Source of the DNA: Fragilaria crotonensis | Taxonomy: Eukaryota; Bacillariophyta; Fragilariophyceae; Fragilariales; Fragilariaceae | DNA length: 64,000 bases | Direction: 5' to 3' | NCBI GenBank assembly: GCA_022925895.1 | Contig: JAKSYS010000144.1 | Location: forward strand, 1 to 64,000 | Part shown: positions 10,396-22,156 of the stretch, piece after piece | Numbering within the stretch: position 1 is the stretch's first letter | How the letters are laid out: the number at the start of each line of letters is the position of its first letter | Made by a program: the position numbers and the translations under genes | The notes under the pieces: model-generated | Database searches by the model: none | Seen by the model: only the letters and a program-made list of their open reading frames with translations | What the model was told of the DNA's origin: nothing

Positions 10396-12838
10396 TCAGT
10401 ATCCCGCAGGAACACCAGCCTTGCGAATGTCTGACACTGCAGACATGGAAGCCGTCTCTAAATCCACTGAAACAGCCTGCACCACACCAGTATAGTCGAT
10501 GCTGAGCAGCTGGTGATCTCTGTTGATCAAGGCTTCCTTCGTGCGGTTGGAGACTTCAATGTGCGGGCCGGCATTGTCCAGGTCAACACTTTCGAAACAA
10601 GTGACATCTGATCCATGGTACAGTAACTGGTCATGGACACGTGGATGTGACATGGCATCAAAGAGTGACATACCTAACAGTGCATGATTGATAAACACTT
10701 GTACAACAGACGTGATGATTTTTGGGCCACCACTAGCGCCGATTGCCAGAAACAGCTTTCCAAGTGAGACATTCCCTTCGTCTTCGCTCTTCTTGAAAAC
10801 CAGCATTGGCGCCATCGATGATAGAGGTTTCTTTCGTGGCTCAATAAAATTTGCTTCGGAGGGTTTCAGCCCAAAGTAATTGAGTTGTCCAGGTGTGCCG
10901 AAATCTTTGGGATTGGAAGGCAGGCGAATCAGATTTTTTCCGAATGAGGTATCGGGAGAGATTACAAAGCACGTACCGTCCATTTGATTGTTTAAAACAA
11001 TCCCAGTTGACTGGCTTACTATTCCAGATCCAAAATAAGTATTGATTGTACTTGTCAAAGATACTGCGTTCCCTTGAGAATCAACAACAGATAGGTGGGT
11101 CGTTCCGTGGTCCTCCAAGTACCCAAAAGTACGATAAAGGTGCCTTTTCTGATATCGTAGTCGTCGCGAGCGGTCCCCTTCGTGTGCATCGTTTGCGTCA
11201 ACAGCCCCTTCGCCATCTTTGAGTTGAGCCCACTTAGGACCGCCAAAAGCAGACAAGTTCGCAGTTTCATTATCTCGATAGGAAATTCTCAACTCTTCCA
11301 TGTAGCTGCCGCTTACTAAGTCCTTGGTGGCATCCAGCGTAACATTGGTTGAGAAGTCGGGATCGCTCAGCGACATGCGAATAGCAAATGCGTGTCTCAT
11401 GCCTTCAACTAGACGATGAATCGACAGCGTGTCTGCCAAGGAGGCCATGGGCGAAGAAAATCCGGACAAGAAACGCAAAATTCCAATGATAGTTGCACCA
11501 CCTGAACTGGGTGGTGGGACGCCCACAATAGAGAAACCGCTCGCTTCTGAAATCAGCGGAGACCTGAGGGTTGCTTTATATCGGTTCAGATCTTCTTCTG
11601 TGACGATTCCGCCAGCCGCCTGTATATCTGCAGCAAGATTCCTGGCTCGTTCTCCCTTGTAGATTGCATCGGCACCTTCCTCCATGACAGCCTCCAACGT
11701 CTTCGCCAGAGTTGGGTTCTTGAGAAGATCCCCTTCCTTAAGCATTGTTTGGCTCAGTCCATCTCGAGTTAAAAGTTTACCAAGTCCAGTCAATCCGTAC
11801 TTGACGATGTTATTCTTTTGATTTGCAATATCAATTGACAAATGGTTGGTAACAATCACGCCGTCTCGTGCCAATCGAAGCGCGGGTTCCACCACCACAG
11901 ACCAGTCCAGCGATCCATGTCTGGCATGCGCCAATTCTAAACCCCGCAATTCTCCCAAGACGGCCACGGCCAGACCACCCTTGACCGATGCAGTGGGAGG
12001 AACATTAGGTTGCAAATACATGTCACGAAAGGCTCCATCCGGGGCCACTTCGCGGGCGTCAATAACTTCAGCTATCTTCTCATCATCCGCGTAACCGGGG
12101 AAACTAGCATTTCGAGCATCCACAAAATCTGGTCGCCGGATGGAAGCATTTGAGCCATTTACACTAGTCGCATCATGCGCAGTAGCAGCCATGTTCCATC
12201 GCTTCTCATGATGCTTCCGATCGGCATGAATGACCATGAACATACCTCCGCCAATTCCGCTAGATGCTGGATTGGCAACTCCCAAACAAAGAGCGGTTGC
12301 AACTGCGGCATCAACAGCATTGCCTCCATGAAACTCCAACATGGATTTTCCAATGTCCGAACAGACTGGATGGTCTGATGCGACCGCTCCTTGTTTCAAT
12401 CCCTCCACTAGGAAACATCAAAGAGATACAAATGTTGTCAGACATTGGTATTTCCATTGGTCGAAAAGTCCAGTTTTGCTTACACGTTGACTTTGGTTTG
12501 AGCTTCAAGACGGCATCAAGATCCGAACTCAAACCACAGGTTCCTGTTCCGGTCGACGAATCAGGGCGCAACAGATGAGAGATGTACTGAAATGGCGAGC
12601 CATCTGTAAGAATTACCAGCAGTAGTAGCACGAGCGTAAGGACACAGAAGCCGGCGCAAACTACTGCATGTCGATTCCCATCGAACCTTTTCACGTTGCT
12701 GTGGCTATTGTCAATGCAGTTTTCGTTGTTGTTTTCGCCTTCAGAAGGATCCAACAGTTGTGATGCCTCAGCATATATATTTACAGCACCGGGTGGCGAA
12801 GGCACCTGGGAATAACCATCTTGACCTCGAGGACTCAT
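10396..12838 (-). CDS. Gamma-glutamyltransferase 2, type II membrane protein (two exons)
   Basis: Paralog of the enzyme at 2.1-4.4 kb. I join exon 1 (12838-12484) to exon 2 (12407-10396) across a 76-nt GT-AG intron in phase 1, the same position as in the paralog, giving 788 residues. Exon 1 has an N-terminal tail, a membrane anchor (FCVLTLVLLLLVIL) and a Cys-containing stem. Exon 2 opens with LEGLKQGAVASDHPVCSD and has SSGIGGGMF and the catalytic threonine of GTTHLSV near residue 554, then NAVSLTSTINTYFGSG and LNNQMDG. It carries an insertion after LNNQMDG (about 20 residues including a Cys) that the first copy lacks. Frame is intact. The pair is in the same orientation but separated by three unrelated genes, so it is not a simple recent tandem. 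Confidence 0.9.
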
Positions 12839-14087
12839 GATGGCAGAACAAGGTGGCAAGACTCCGAGTAGGTGAGTGTCACAATCGCACAATTTTGAAC
12901 CTTAAGTAGAGGCTACAGGCTAGACTGCGTATCAACCACTCAGCACTCTGCGATTTGCAAAGCTCCGAGATTGATTGCTTTATGTTGGCGCGTCAACCGT
13001 CTCTATGAGAGCCAACTTGTCTGACTGGTTACACGTCAACCACAAGGGGACGTCTATCGTTAATCAATCAACGCAACAGAATGGTCAACCAGCACAAGGA
13101 CTACAATGTTACTACCGGTAGTTAGAGAGGAGTACAATGTCTCTACTAGTAGGACTTGATCATTGATGATTGATGATAGAACGCACTCCTCTACAGAACA
13201 TCGACTGCGCATGCGGTACTCGTTTGCGTGCATGTCTCCGAACCAAAGTGTACGATTGAAGTTGAGTTGAAAATGTGGAACTCCCCCGGCAGCCGGCAGT
13301 CTACGGTCTACGCATACGTCTCATGTATATTGCGTATTGTCTATATTCGCAATTCGTACAACGACTAGCAGAGTGGTACTCCGGAGTACCGGTACTTAGT
13401 AGTTTATAGTATACCTGCTACTGTACGACTCTCTACGGTAGTACTTGAAGTAGTAGTTGCTGTTGTAGGATACTGAGCACTGTGCACTGAGGATGCATGG
13501 TACTGTAGTATGCCCAATCCCCGGTACTAGTGCTACCGTAGAACAGCTCGTGCAGTGTTTTCATCATAACTCGATGTTTTTCGACACATAAAATGCATTT
13601 GAGATATGTGTTTGTGCTTGAAAAAATCATCTATTCGGTCTGCCAGTTTTGTTGTCACGTTTTGCCTACTCGACTATCATATGACATAGTCGTATGTACC
13701 CGAACCGCGTATGCATACGTGAATCTTTCAGTCCTACGTGTCTCGCCGATGACGTTTTCCATGGCACCTGCTGAACACATTTGAATACGCGCATGTCACA
13801 CTCCTACATGAACCTTCATCCGAGATCCAAGTCTGCACAAATCATCATCTCGTCCTGCACCGCAACTGTTCTCGTCAAACATAAGTACGCATCTCGAATC
13901 CCTATTGACGTTCTTTCGTATCTTCGGTCGATAGGACGTTCCGTAGAGTCCCCGCTGACTGAAGGTACTGAAGTTGAAACAGGTTTTGGCAACTGGACAG
14001 CTGAATCCAAGCTTAAGACAGAAAGTTGAGTTTTAAGCACAAAAAGGCGGAGCACATCAGCGACACAAACCCAAGTCCCACACCGCT
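12839..14087. other. Intergenic region with GTAC palindromes
   Basis: No gene is supported. It is the shared upstream region of two divergent genes. It holds a perfect 16-bp palindrome, GGTACTCC followed by GGAGTACC, at 13375-13390 and several smaller GTAC palindromes. Confidence 0.5.
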
Positions 14088-16004
14088 ATGGTAGCGACCA
14101 CTTCCTTTCTTGTTATAATGGCTTCCTTAGCATCGAGTGGTGGCAGGGCGCCCTCCTCGGGAGACAAACTCTCAGAACACTCGACCTCAACCTGGATCCC
14201 AACTCCTCCCCTGGAATCGCAGTCCAAGTTGACAATTGTGCAAGTGACCGACGTTTACACCTTGGAACATTTTGCATCACTCAAGACTCTTTTGCGCGAC
14301 GCCAGACAGCGCTCCGCCCCTTCCTCCGTCGTATCGGTGCTCACTGGCGATTTCCTCGCTCCCTATTTGCTCTCTAGTGTCGATCGAGGCGCAGGCATGA
14401 TGAACGCCTTGGCCAAAACTCCAATCGACTACTTGACGTGGGGCAACCACGAGGCTGATATTAACCATCGGACGGTGTGCAAGCATGTCAAGAACTTCCC
14501 AGGAACATTCATCAACACGAATATGCAAGATCATGAAGCGATGGAGTATCAGAAACCTTTCGAAATCTTGAAGGTTACCTCCCCGGACGGATCTCAGACT
14601 CGCACGGTTGGATTGATTGCAGTGTTGTCAGACGATCCTGCCCTGTACAAGCACTTTCAGGAACCAGGTGCCTTCGGAGGGGCCAAAATTCGCGATCCAT
14701 GGGAGACTCTGCGGGAATACAAGGACCTTCTGGAGAAACCACCCTACTCCTGCGACCTTGTTATCCCCTTGCAACATATGTACGTTCCCGACGATCACAA
14801 GACCTGTCGCATGTTTGATTTTCCGGTTATTCTGTCGGGCCATGACCATCATCGGGTCGACGAGACCATCGAGGGGACACGATTGCTCAAGCCCGGGTTG
14901 GATGCCATTTACGCCACAGTCTTAGAGATCTGTTGGGACGATGCAAGTAGTAAAAATCCTAAGATATCAGCGCGATTCGTCAAAACGTCTGACTGGGAAC
15001 CAGATGCAATTCTCAACGAGGAGAATACCAAGGCGTATGACGCACTGCTGCCTCTCCGCAACACGGAATTGGCACGCGTTCCATCATCATTTGAGCCCCT
15101 TTCTTCTGTCAATGCTCGCGGGAGCGTCACTACCATGGGGAAATTGATCTGCAGTCTCTTACGATCCTCCCTAAATGTGAGGCGTGGTCGCCAGCGAACA
15201 CACCTTATAGATGCCGTCCTGCTCATGGGGGGAAACATTCGCGGAGGGACTGATTACCCTCCTGGTTCCTTCTTTTCGTTGGAGGCTCTAGAAGCGGAAA
15301 TCAAGTCGGATGAAGTGGTCGGAGTCGTTGACATGCCTGGCTGGGTCCTTGCAAAGGCAATTTCCGAAACTCATTCGGGACCTCCAATACCTGGTTGGAT
15401 GCAATACGACATTGATGTAAAGGAAGAGTTTCAGGAGGGTGTTACTCCAATTGTTACTCATGTTTCTGGCAAGCCGCTCGACCTGGAGAAATTATATCGG
15501 GTTGCAACCAAGGTCTCGGATTTGACCAATGGGCAATCGCCGACATTGACAGAGTATTACAAGGCACACCCAGACGCGCTTCCGCCCAAAGGAAATTACG
15601 TTAACATTTACGCAGAACTCATGTCCTACTTTGCCCGAAATTTGTGGCGAAAGATCTGGGAAGCAGTTCAGCCGTCACCAACGGAGGATTGCGATGATAC
15701 GTGCATGTCGGAGGAGCGACTTGAATTGCTAGATCGGGATCACGACGGAGTAATTGGCATCCCAGAGATTCACGCTGCTCTTGGCGACAAGTTAGGGCTT
15801 TCTGTGGATGCCAACGAAATGTCCTTGGCGACATTCGTGCACTCTTTTGCCGATGTGAATAATGATGGAAAAGTGACGTTAAGAGATCTGGAGTTGTTCT
15901 GTAAAGAAATGCCTGATATCTACGAAAACGACAAATGGAGGTTGAGGAACTCCAGGCTGGCAAATACGGACGAACCAGCGCTAAGCACAAGCACGAGCAC
16001 GTGA
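14088..16004 (+). CDS. 5'-nucleotidase-type metallophosphatase with C-terminal EF-hands
   Basis: A 638-residue calcineurin-like phosphoesterase of the UshA/5'-nucleotidase group, likely hydrolysing phosphate monoesters of nucleotides. Metal-binding motifs are in order: QVTDVYTLEHF near residue 51 (first Asp), LTGDFLAP, WGNHEAD (GNHE at 119-122), an LQHMY segment, and SGHDHH (251-255). A 5_nucleotid_C-like domain follows (residues about 340-500, with LMGGNIRGG). The tail has two calcium-binding loops: DRDHDGVIGIPE at about 549, which is canonical, and DVNNDGKVTLRD at about 589, which has Asp instead of Glu at position 12. The N-terminus has a short hydrophobic stretch that may be a weak signal peptide. 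The EF-hands suggest calcium control, an inference. The second position of the usual DxH motif is altered to DVY, which could change metal binding. Confidence 0.8.
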   Translation: MVATTSFLVIMASLASSGGRAPSSGDKLSEHSTSTWIPTPPLESQSKLTIVQVTDVYTLEHFASLKTLLRDARQRSAPSSVVSVLTGDFLAPYLLSSVDRGAGMMNALAKTPIDYLTWGNHEADINHRTVCKHVKNFPGTFINTNMQDHEAMEYQKPFEILKVTSPDGSQTRTVGLIAVLSDDPALYKHFQEPGAFGGAKIRDPWETLREYKDLLEKPPYSCDLVIPLQHMYVPDDHKTCRMFDFPVILSGHDHHRVDETIEGTRLLKPGLDAIYATVLEICWDDASSKNPKISARFVKTSDWEPDAILNEENTKAYDALLPLRNTELARVPSSFEPLSSVNARGSVTTMGKLICSLLRSSLNVRRGRQRTHLIDAVLLMGGNIRGGTDYPPGSFFSLEALEAEIKSDEVVGVVDMPGWVLAKAISETHSGPPIPGWMQYDIDVKEEFQEGVTPIVTHVSGKPLDLEKLYRVATKVSDLTNGQSPTLTEYYKAHPDALPPKGNYVNIYAELMSYFARNLWRKIWEAVQPSPTEDCDDTCMSEERLELLDRDHDGVIGIPEIHAALGDKLGLSVDANEMSLATFVHSFADVNNDGKVTLRDLELFCKEMPDIYENDKWRLRNSRLANTDEPALSTSTST

Positions 16005-16207
16005 ACCTAATTTACGCTCAGAATCCCGCACCAGACAACCTTTCACCTTGCATCGATTTCCTTTGTCGTCGCTCTCGCTTAGATTTCTGCGTTCGCAAGC
16101 TTCGCACGTTTCATATCGAACGATACGCGATTTCGGTGGCAGACATAGGTGTCAGGGTATAACGTTCACCACCTTGATACGAACATTCCTAGCTGGTTTA
16201 GTAAGTG

Positions 16208-18998
16208 TCAGAGCGATGTGTTTAAGCCCAATACATGTGAGATATTCCAAACACAATAGGACGACCCGCACCGCGCAATCGAAACCACTTCAACGTCTTG
16301 CTCGTCTTTGGTGAACTCTGGGTCGTCCAAAGGGTGAGCGTTTCAACCACTCGTTGGAGATTCTTTTTGCGTTCAAGGAACTCTGTGTTGTTTAACGTAG
16401 TGATCTTCCCATTGATGGCATAATCAAAGGCAAAGGTATCGGGCAATGGGGACAATCGTAGTTTCGCATCTTGACATTTCGATGTGGGTTGATGGGTATA
16501 GCTTCGTCCACCTCTGGATACGCTAGGTCACCCATGAAATACATGTCTTCCCGATCGTCAACGGATTCTTGCTCCGATACCGACGACTCTCCCAAGCGTC
16601 GCCTTTGCCATCTACAGTTGACCAACTGCGAGCACGAGGATTTTCTTCCTGAACATGCCATGTTTGCAGCTTGACAACGATAATACCTTGCCTGAGAGCC
16701 TTCAATGTCATGACAAGCCAACCGGAGATCGCCCCCACGATGGCACCACGGCCATCGGGTGGCCCAATAGGAAACACTCTTCATCCGGTGCATGGGCACA
16801 CACCGAATCGTACGTGCCATCACAATACCCTTGGACTTCTAGCGCAACATCCCATCCCTCACCAGGAACTATATCCTCATCAAGGCGGCGACGACGTCGT
16901 GGCATCAAGTCAGAAATGTTTGCCCTTGATGTCCTTTCGGACGATTTCGAAGGTTGCATCGCATTCAGCGAAGCACTGTGTGAATACCAAGTTGGCAGCT
17001 CCTTGGAAGCATCCAATCGGCGACGGCCCATGACGATCGACAAAACGTCAACTTCTCCTTCTGGAATGTCATAGGCAGGGTTATGAACATCCGGGCCGTC
17101 GTACAGTGCCGGTCGCTTGTCGCCGTTGATTGGCACATACCCACTCGGAGCTGCCCTAACAATGCTCGTCAATGCCGATTCTTCATAGTTCGCACGAGGC
17201 GTATACTGTGTCTTGCCGTTAATGGGAGTGAAGCACATTCGTAGAGGCAACTCTTCCTGCTTGGCGATATCCGGACAGTGTCCCAAGCTCTGATCCATGT
17301 TACGAACCTTGTTACGAATGTTTTCATAATAGTCAGTCACATGCCAATATTCATCATCGAGAGGTTGTCCTGTCATGGTGTTCTCCATCCAGAATTAACT
17401 GCCACTTCAAGACCTTCCAAGACGGCAAATGCCAAGACACGCCCCATGAGTTGATGAGGTCGCCATCCTGGGTGCCACTTAACTTGTCCTCGGGGTGTGA
17501 TGGCTGCTCACGAGTGGGAACAATACCGTCGGTTCGATTAATCCAACATGTTGATGAGAAGCGATTTTCCTTACATAGATCCTGGCGCTCACTGCTACAT
17601 TTCATGTTGCGAGCTGCGAAGGAGCAGGGTCAAGGCCTGTTCTTCACTAGTCGTCTCTGGCACACCAGCAAATCCAGTGCCCCACTCACCGACATCGGCG
17701 TCGGCTTCTTCGTGATACAACTTGAGGAGATCGAAGGAGGCCCCCGACACAGGCACACGATTGCCACTCATGAGAACTTGACGGATGACCAAGTCAACAT
17801 GATGCGGTGCATTACCCTCTGTCATGCCAGAATCCCAGAGAAACAAATCAACATCCGATCCATAGATATCACGAGCTCCCATCCCTCCCTGCAACGTCCC
17901 CAAACCACCTTGTGCCATATTGCGTGTGATCAGTTTGACACCGAGACGTTCAAATATGGGCTTCATGATCCGATGGAACTGCATTGCATACGATTGCCGA
18001 AAGTGATTGCCCTGCCCTTGCGCCGCCGAATGGCCAGCAAGCACGACTGTGAAAGTGTCGCGGGTGAGCATGGCGTGCAACAAGCGCCGGACCAGTCCTT
18101 TGAACGACCGCTTGGTGGTCCACCCACCAATATCCCTTGCGCCTTCTTTTCTGAATTCAGGCGGTGGCTCCGTTTCTGTGGTCAAATCAATCTTTTCCCA
18201 GTGAAACATTTTCATGCGTGACGCCATTACTTCAGGGGGAAGCGGCTTCCCGTGACCATATTCCGCAAATATACTTTCCATGGCTCGATCGATAAGATTG
18301 CCTGCATCGTTTAGGTAGTGATTTACAAATACGGAATCGGTTTGCCAAGAATTTGACGGGAAGTCGTCACCAGGAATGTCGCGGTTTGGGTATTTGGAAA
18401 GGTAATCTTCTTTGGGACGCGCGTCTTCTTCGCCATCCCAGAAATGCCAGCTTCCCCATAAATCGGAAAGTGCATCTCTCTTGGCATCGTCTATTGGTCC
18501 CGCTTCTTTGTCTGGTTCAAGACGAGGAATCTTGTTGTTTGGTTTCGGTTTTGGTTTTGGTTTCGCTACTACGATTTGCTGCGGAACAGGAGGGTCAGTC
18601 GTAGGTTGCTCGACAGTCTCAGGCTTCGGATCGACGACGACGACTTGCTCTCCACTTTCGTTTGGGCCGGTTTGATCACTTTCAGTATCTTCAGGAGCTG
18701 AAGTGGGTGAATCGGGATCCACAAATTCCACTAGAGCCCCTTGGCTTACTGGACCACTTATTTCATAACTACCGCTCTTCGAGGCCATAATCACAACAAG
18801 CAAGACAGCCAGGCAACCAATGGTCATCAAAAGCACGCGACGGTTTCTCCTTCCAACGGCGTTGTCAATGAGTTCGTCGCAATAGCTGGATTTGAAGAAC
18901 GAACGACTAGCTCCAGCCCCCACCCCGGATGTCCCACCGGCACGAATCAAACCTGCAACCTCTTCCAGGTTGTCGTCCTGGAAATTCATTGGCGCCAT
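16208..18998 (-). CDS. SGNH-like single-pass membrane protein of a diatom family, with about seven frame breaks
   Basis: A long protein (about 930 residues if frames are joined) starting at ATG 18998. The N-terminal part is cytosolic, with one membrane helix (VLLMTIGCLAVLLVVIMA, residues about 55-72), a Pro/Lys-rich stem, and an SGNH-like block (TVVLAGHSAAQGQGNHF, then DLFLWDSGM). Downstream, segments typical of this family appear in successive frames: SSTCWINRTDG, WHPGWRPHQLMGRVLAF, EYWHVTDYY, GEVDVLSIVMG, GWLVMTLKALRQG, YAINGKITTLNNTEFL and LLDDPEF-like text, ending at TGA 16208-16210. Breaks lie near 17600, 17490, 17388, 16757, 16610, 16445 and 16338. All but the first fit one missing base in a short homopolymer. 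The order of motifs is kept, so the gene is likely intact in the cell. Catalytic activity is not proven. Confidence 0.65.
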
Positions 18999-19959
18999 GG
19001 TTGATGCGATGATCTTTGTCGTGACAGCGTGTCAGTTGGTCCGGCGGAACCAATGCAAATTCAATTGAACCAGTTAATGTTCACTTGAGTTGCGCTCGAC
19101 GATGACAGATGTATGTTTCAAGTTTTGATCACGATGCCTCGGTGCCAGTCTGTGCGCCATCTCAGGCTGCTGGATGATACTGGAGCATTGCTAATTGCTA
19201 AATATATACATGATACGCATAATTGGTATATCTATGATACCAGGTACGGATAATTGGTATATCTATGCCAGTTCGAGCTCTTTACATAGACCAACTCTGT
19301 ATGCACTACTGTAGTACTTCTACGCAACTCGTACAGTCGCCCAGTATGGGTATGACATACCAGGTATACGTACGTGTGTACTTGTACTTCCATACGCACC
19401 TTGTACCTTGAACATACGTAACGTCGTGCACGTAGCCTGTGCTGTACTCCGCGTACTACAGTACTACTAGTAGTACTATATAAGAGTCCAGAGTCCAGAA
19501 TCCAATACTTCAGTATGATACAGTATCAAACGACACAGTGTTGAGGGTGTTAGTAGAGGTAAAAGTTACTTAGATGCCATCACGTCCCTATTGACAATAC
19601 TACAGTATGATAGCTAATAGCAAGTTGTGACGATACCTGGTACAAGTACCTGGTACCCTCTCCACATGACATCCGGTGAAGGCAAAAAAAGAAATCTTGG
19701 CTTGGGGACATTTGTTCATGGATATGCAATATGCAGTGCTACCCCACAACCAAATGAAGTCGGAGTCAAGAAAAGATTCAAGAAAACCCAGCGCAAGATG
19801 GCTTGTGATGTACGTACAATTGAATTCGGATTGTGGCACCAAGCTGATATACTCGATTTAAGACAATGCTTCCATACTCTTCTTCGACCTGATAACATAT
19901 TATGCATTATGCTCAAATAGCTGGCAGAAACGCTTATGCGCTCATCTATATTAAAACAA
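18999..19959. other. Intergenic region with short repeats
   Basis: No gene is supported. A unit beginning ATAATTGGTATATCTATG occurs at 19219 and again at 19250 (31-bp spacing). GTAC-rich palindromes are frequent from 19240 to 19660. Confidence 0.45.
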
Positions 19960-21639
19960 TTATTTCTTACTCCGGTAGCCATTCTCAATTATTGCAGGGA
20001 GTTTCGAAATAAACTTTCGGAGAGTCCCCTTGATGCCGCCATACGTACGGTTCCTGGAGTCATGGTTGAGGCGAAATACAGCACTCCGGTTTCGTTCAGG
20101 AAGAGTAAGTATTGATCTGAATAGATTTTCCCATTTCCTCAACAATCCACTAGCCCTGGCCTTCCATGGTCCATCCTTAATCCTAAAGGGTCTCCAAACC
20201 TTGATTCTCTGCCGCAGATGCATCCAAACGTCACCCACAAACAGTTTGAGCTTAGTGCGCTGCGGCCCACGCGCTAATTGTGCCATGATTGATTCTACAA
20301 CTGGCAAAGGTATCACCCGAGACGTCTCATCCGCGCGTGATGTCGAACGTGTTGCGAAGGGACGCATCTCATGGAACGAAAACAAGTAACACTTCTCAAG
20401 AAATATTGCCATAAGAGAGCATTCTTCTTTTGCTGCGATACGAGTCACAACTTCCAACTTCAGCAGCGTGACAAGCATGTGATCCTCAATAACGGCACAT
20501 GCGCTCGAACTTTGCAGGACTCCCTCCGATGCGGCGTAAGAGACATCGTCAGGCTTCCAGTGAAGCGACGAAAAACGATCCCCAACTTCGGGATGTCGGT
20601 TGTTATCGGTCTCAATCAAGCCTTGTCCTGCCTCATGCACTCTTCCCTCGCAACGCGACCCCATATGGAGTAAAGCACCCCTGTCAGGCGCTCCAACGTC
20701 GTCGAGTAACGCAGTGGGCTGGAAGTTATCAACACGTCCAAGAACTGTACGCATCACTAGTATCAGAGGACGGAGCGTGTCTCCAAGCCAAGAATTCATC
20801 GCTCGCGAGTATGAGTCTTGTCTTTCCCACGCAGTTGAAATCTGATCTTGCATTTCTCTTAGGGTTGGATAAAGGGAAAGGACCGCCGGTTGGTGTTTCA
20901 AGCTTTGTCTCATAGGCTCGATAAAGACATTGGTAGAGACAACGAACCACGACGAAACCAACATCAGGACAAAAAGAAGCAAGAACGGTCCATCTCTCGT
21001 CTTGGATGGTGTTTCTTTTGGACACTGATGCTCCACAGTGGAAACGGACGATGCAGCTGTGACAGCATCTACGTTTGGCTCAAGAAGGGTGCCTTCAATG
21101 AGGCTGCTGTAATAAAGAAGACAGGAAGCATCCCACGTTGATTCTGAACGTTGGAGATGATGATACGCACACACTGGAGCGTGTTGCGAAAACCTCGTGT
21201 CCAACGGTAATCTCTTTGCTATTTGCGCCACGGCTTCCAGCGTTCGTTTATCACTTGTTTTCCGTAGCGAGACCACTGGAGTAATTGAAGGACTCAAGGG
21301 TCTAAGTGCTCTCGTTGATGTACATGTAGCGGTGCTTGATTCGACATCCACCGAATGTGTGATTTGGTCGCTGCTGCGTGTTGCTCGCCCATTCACTCGT
21401 CGTAGCGTCCCAAGGGCAGCGCGCAAATCCTCGTGATCTCTACTGTTCGTCAAATTTGTGGCACATGTACTTTCGTCGAGTTTTGAGGACATCGGCGCTA
21501 AATCATCTCCAGTAGAGCGGATTACACCCCAGTGTTTGTATCGTTGCAATTCGAATTCAACAGATTGTGCTCGTCGCGTCTTTACCAACCGATTAAGACG
21601 GACTGGGTCGAAATCGAACGAAGTCGACTCCTCTATCAT
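19960..21639 (-). CDS. Unknown single-pass membrane protein (559 aa)
   Basis: One clean frame from ATG 21639 to 19960. I do not recognise the family. Residues about 1-210 are polar and Ser/Thr-rich with many basic residues. One strong membrane helix follows (GPFLLLFVLMLVSSWFVVST, about 220-240), then a 300-residue soluble part with amphipathic, possibly coiled segments and a basic C-terminus. There is no signal peptide. The topology suggests a tail facing the lumen or outside. The uninterrupted frame and the normal codon mix argue that it is real. Confidence 0.5.
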   Translation of the reverse strand: MIEESTSFDFDPVRLNRLVKTRRAQSVEFELQRYKHWGVIRSTGDDLAPMSSKLDESTCATNLTNSRDHEDLRAALGTLRRVNGRATRSSDQITHSVDVESSTATCTSTRALRPLSPSITPVVSLRKTSDKRTLEAVAQIAKRLPLDTRFSQHAPVCAYHHLQRSESTWDASCLLYYSSLIEGTLLEPNVDAVTAASSVSTVEHQCPKETPSKTRDGPFLLLFVLMLVSSWFVVSTNVFIEPMRQSLKHQPAVLSLYPTLREMQDQISTAWERQDSYSRAMNSWLGDTLRPLILVMRTVLGRVDNFQPTALLDDVGAPDRGALLHMGSRCEGRVHEAGQGLIETDNNRHPEVGDRFSSLHWKPDDVSYAASEGVLQSSSACAVIEDHMLVTLLKLEVVTRIAAKEECSLMAIFLEKCYLFSFHEMRPFATRSTSRADETSRVIPLPVVESIMAQLARGPQRTKLKLFVGDVWMHLRQRIKVWRPFRIKDGPWKARASGLLRKWENLFRSILTLPERNRSAVFRLNHDSRNRTYGGIKGTLRKFISKLPAIIENGYRSKK

Positions 21640-21803
21640 ACTCTTAGCATGAAATTTCAGCGTGTTATCGGGATGTACTAGTAGTGTTTGCCTTTCTTCT
21701 CCCCTCTTGTCGATGTGTAATCCATCTCAATGCTAGACTGGTTTACGTGCTGGAGGCTCCACTTCACCGAATCCGGATCTGTCGAATTGAACATTTTGGA
21801 TTC

Positions 21804-21895
21804 AAGTACTAGTACTGGTACTAGTACTAGTACTAGTACTAGTACTAGTACTTGTACTTGTACTTGTACTTGTACTTGTACTTGTACTTGTACTC
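21804..21895. repeat. Hexanucleotide microsatellite switching from ACTAGT to ACTTGT units
   Basis: About seven units of ACTAGT (one variant, ACTGGT) are followed by about seven units of ACTTGT. The first block is self-complementary and can fold back; the second is not. It lies upstream of the 559-residue gene. Confidence 0.9.
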
Positions 21896-22156
21896 CAGTT
21901 CACTACCGTATATAAAATACACCGAAAAGTGTAATACTGAACGGTGTGATGTACAATGTTGTCTGAAACGTGGATTTTGTGGACCAGTATGATAGCGCAT
22001 ACAAAAACATACAAGTACCTGGTACATTGTACCTGGAATGCAACATACAGAAGCGTTCGGATACCAAAAGGTAGGGGTTCAACTTGTTTTTACCCAGGCG
22101 CAGTCTGTGCCTACACTTCAATAGACAATGCGATTGGATGGATCGGCGAAGTTTAG

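Noticed and set aside
21730-21915. Ser/Thr and Cys/Thr repeat peptides over the hexamer array
   Set aside because: Pure translation of the microsatellite.
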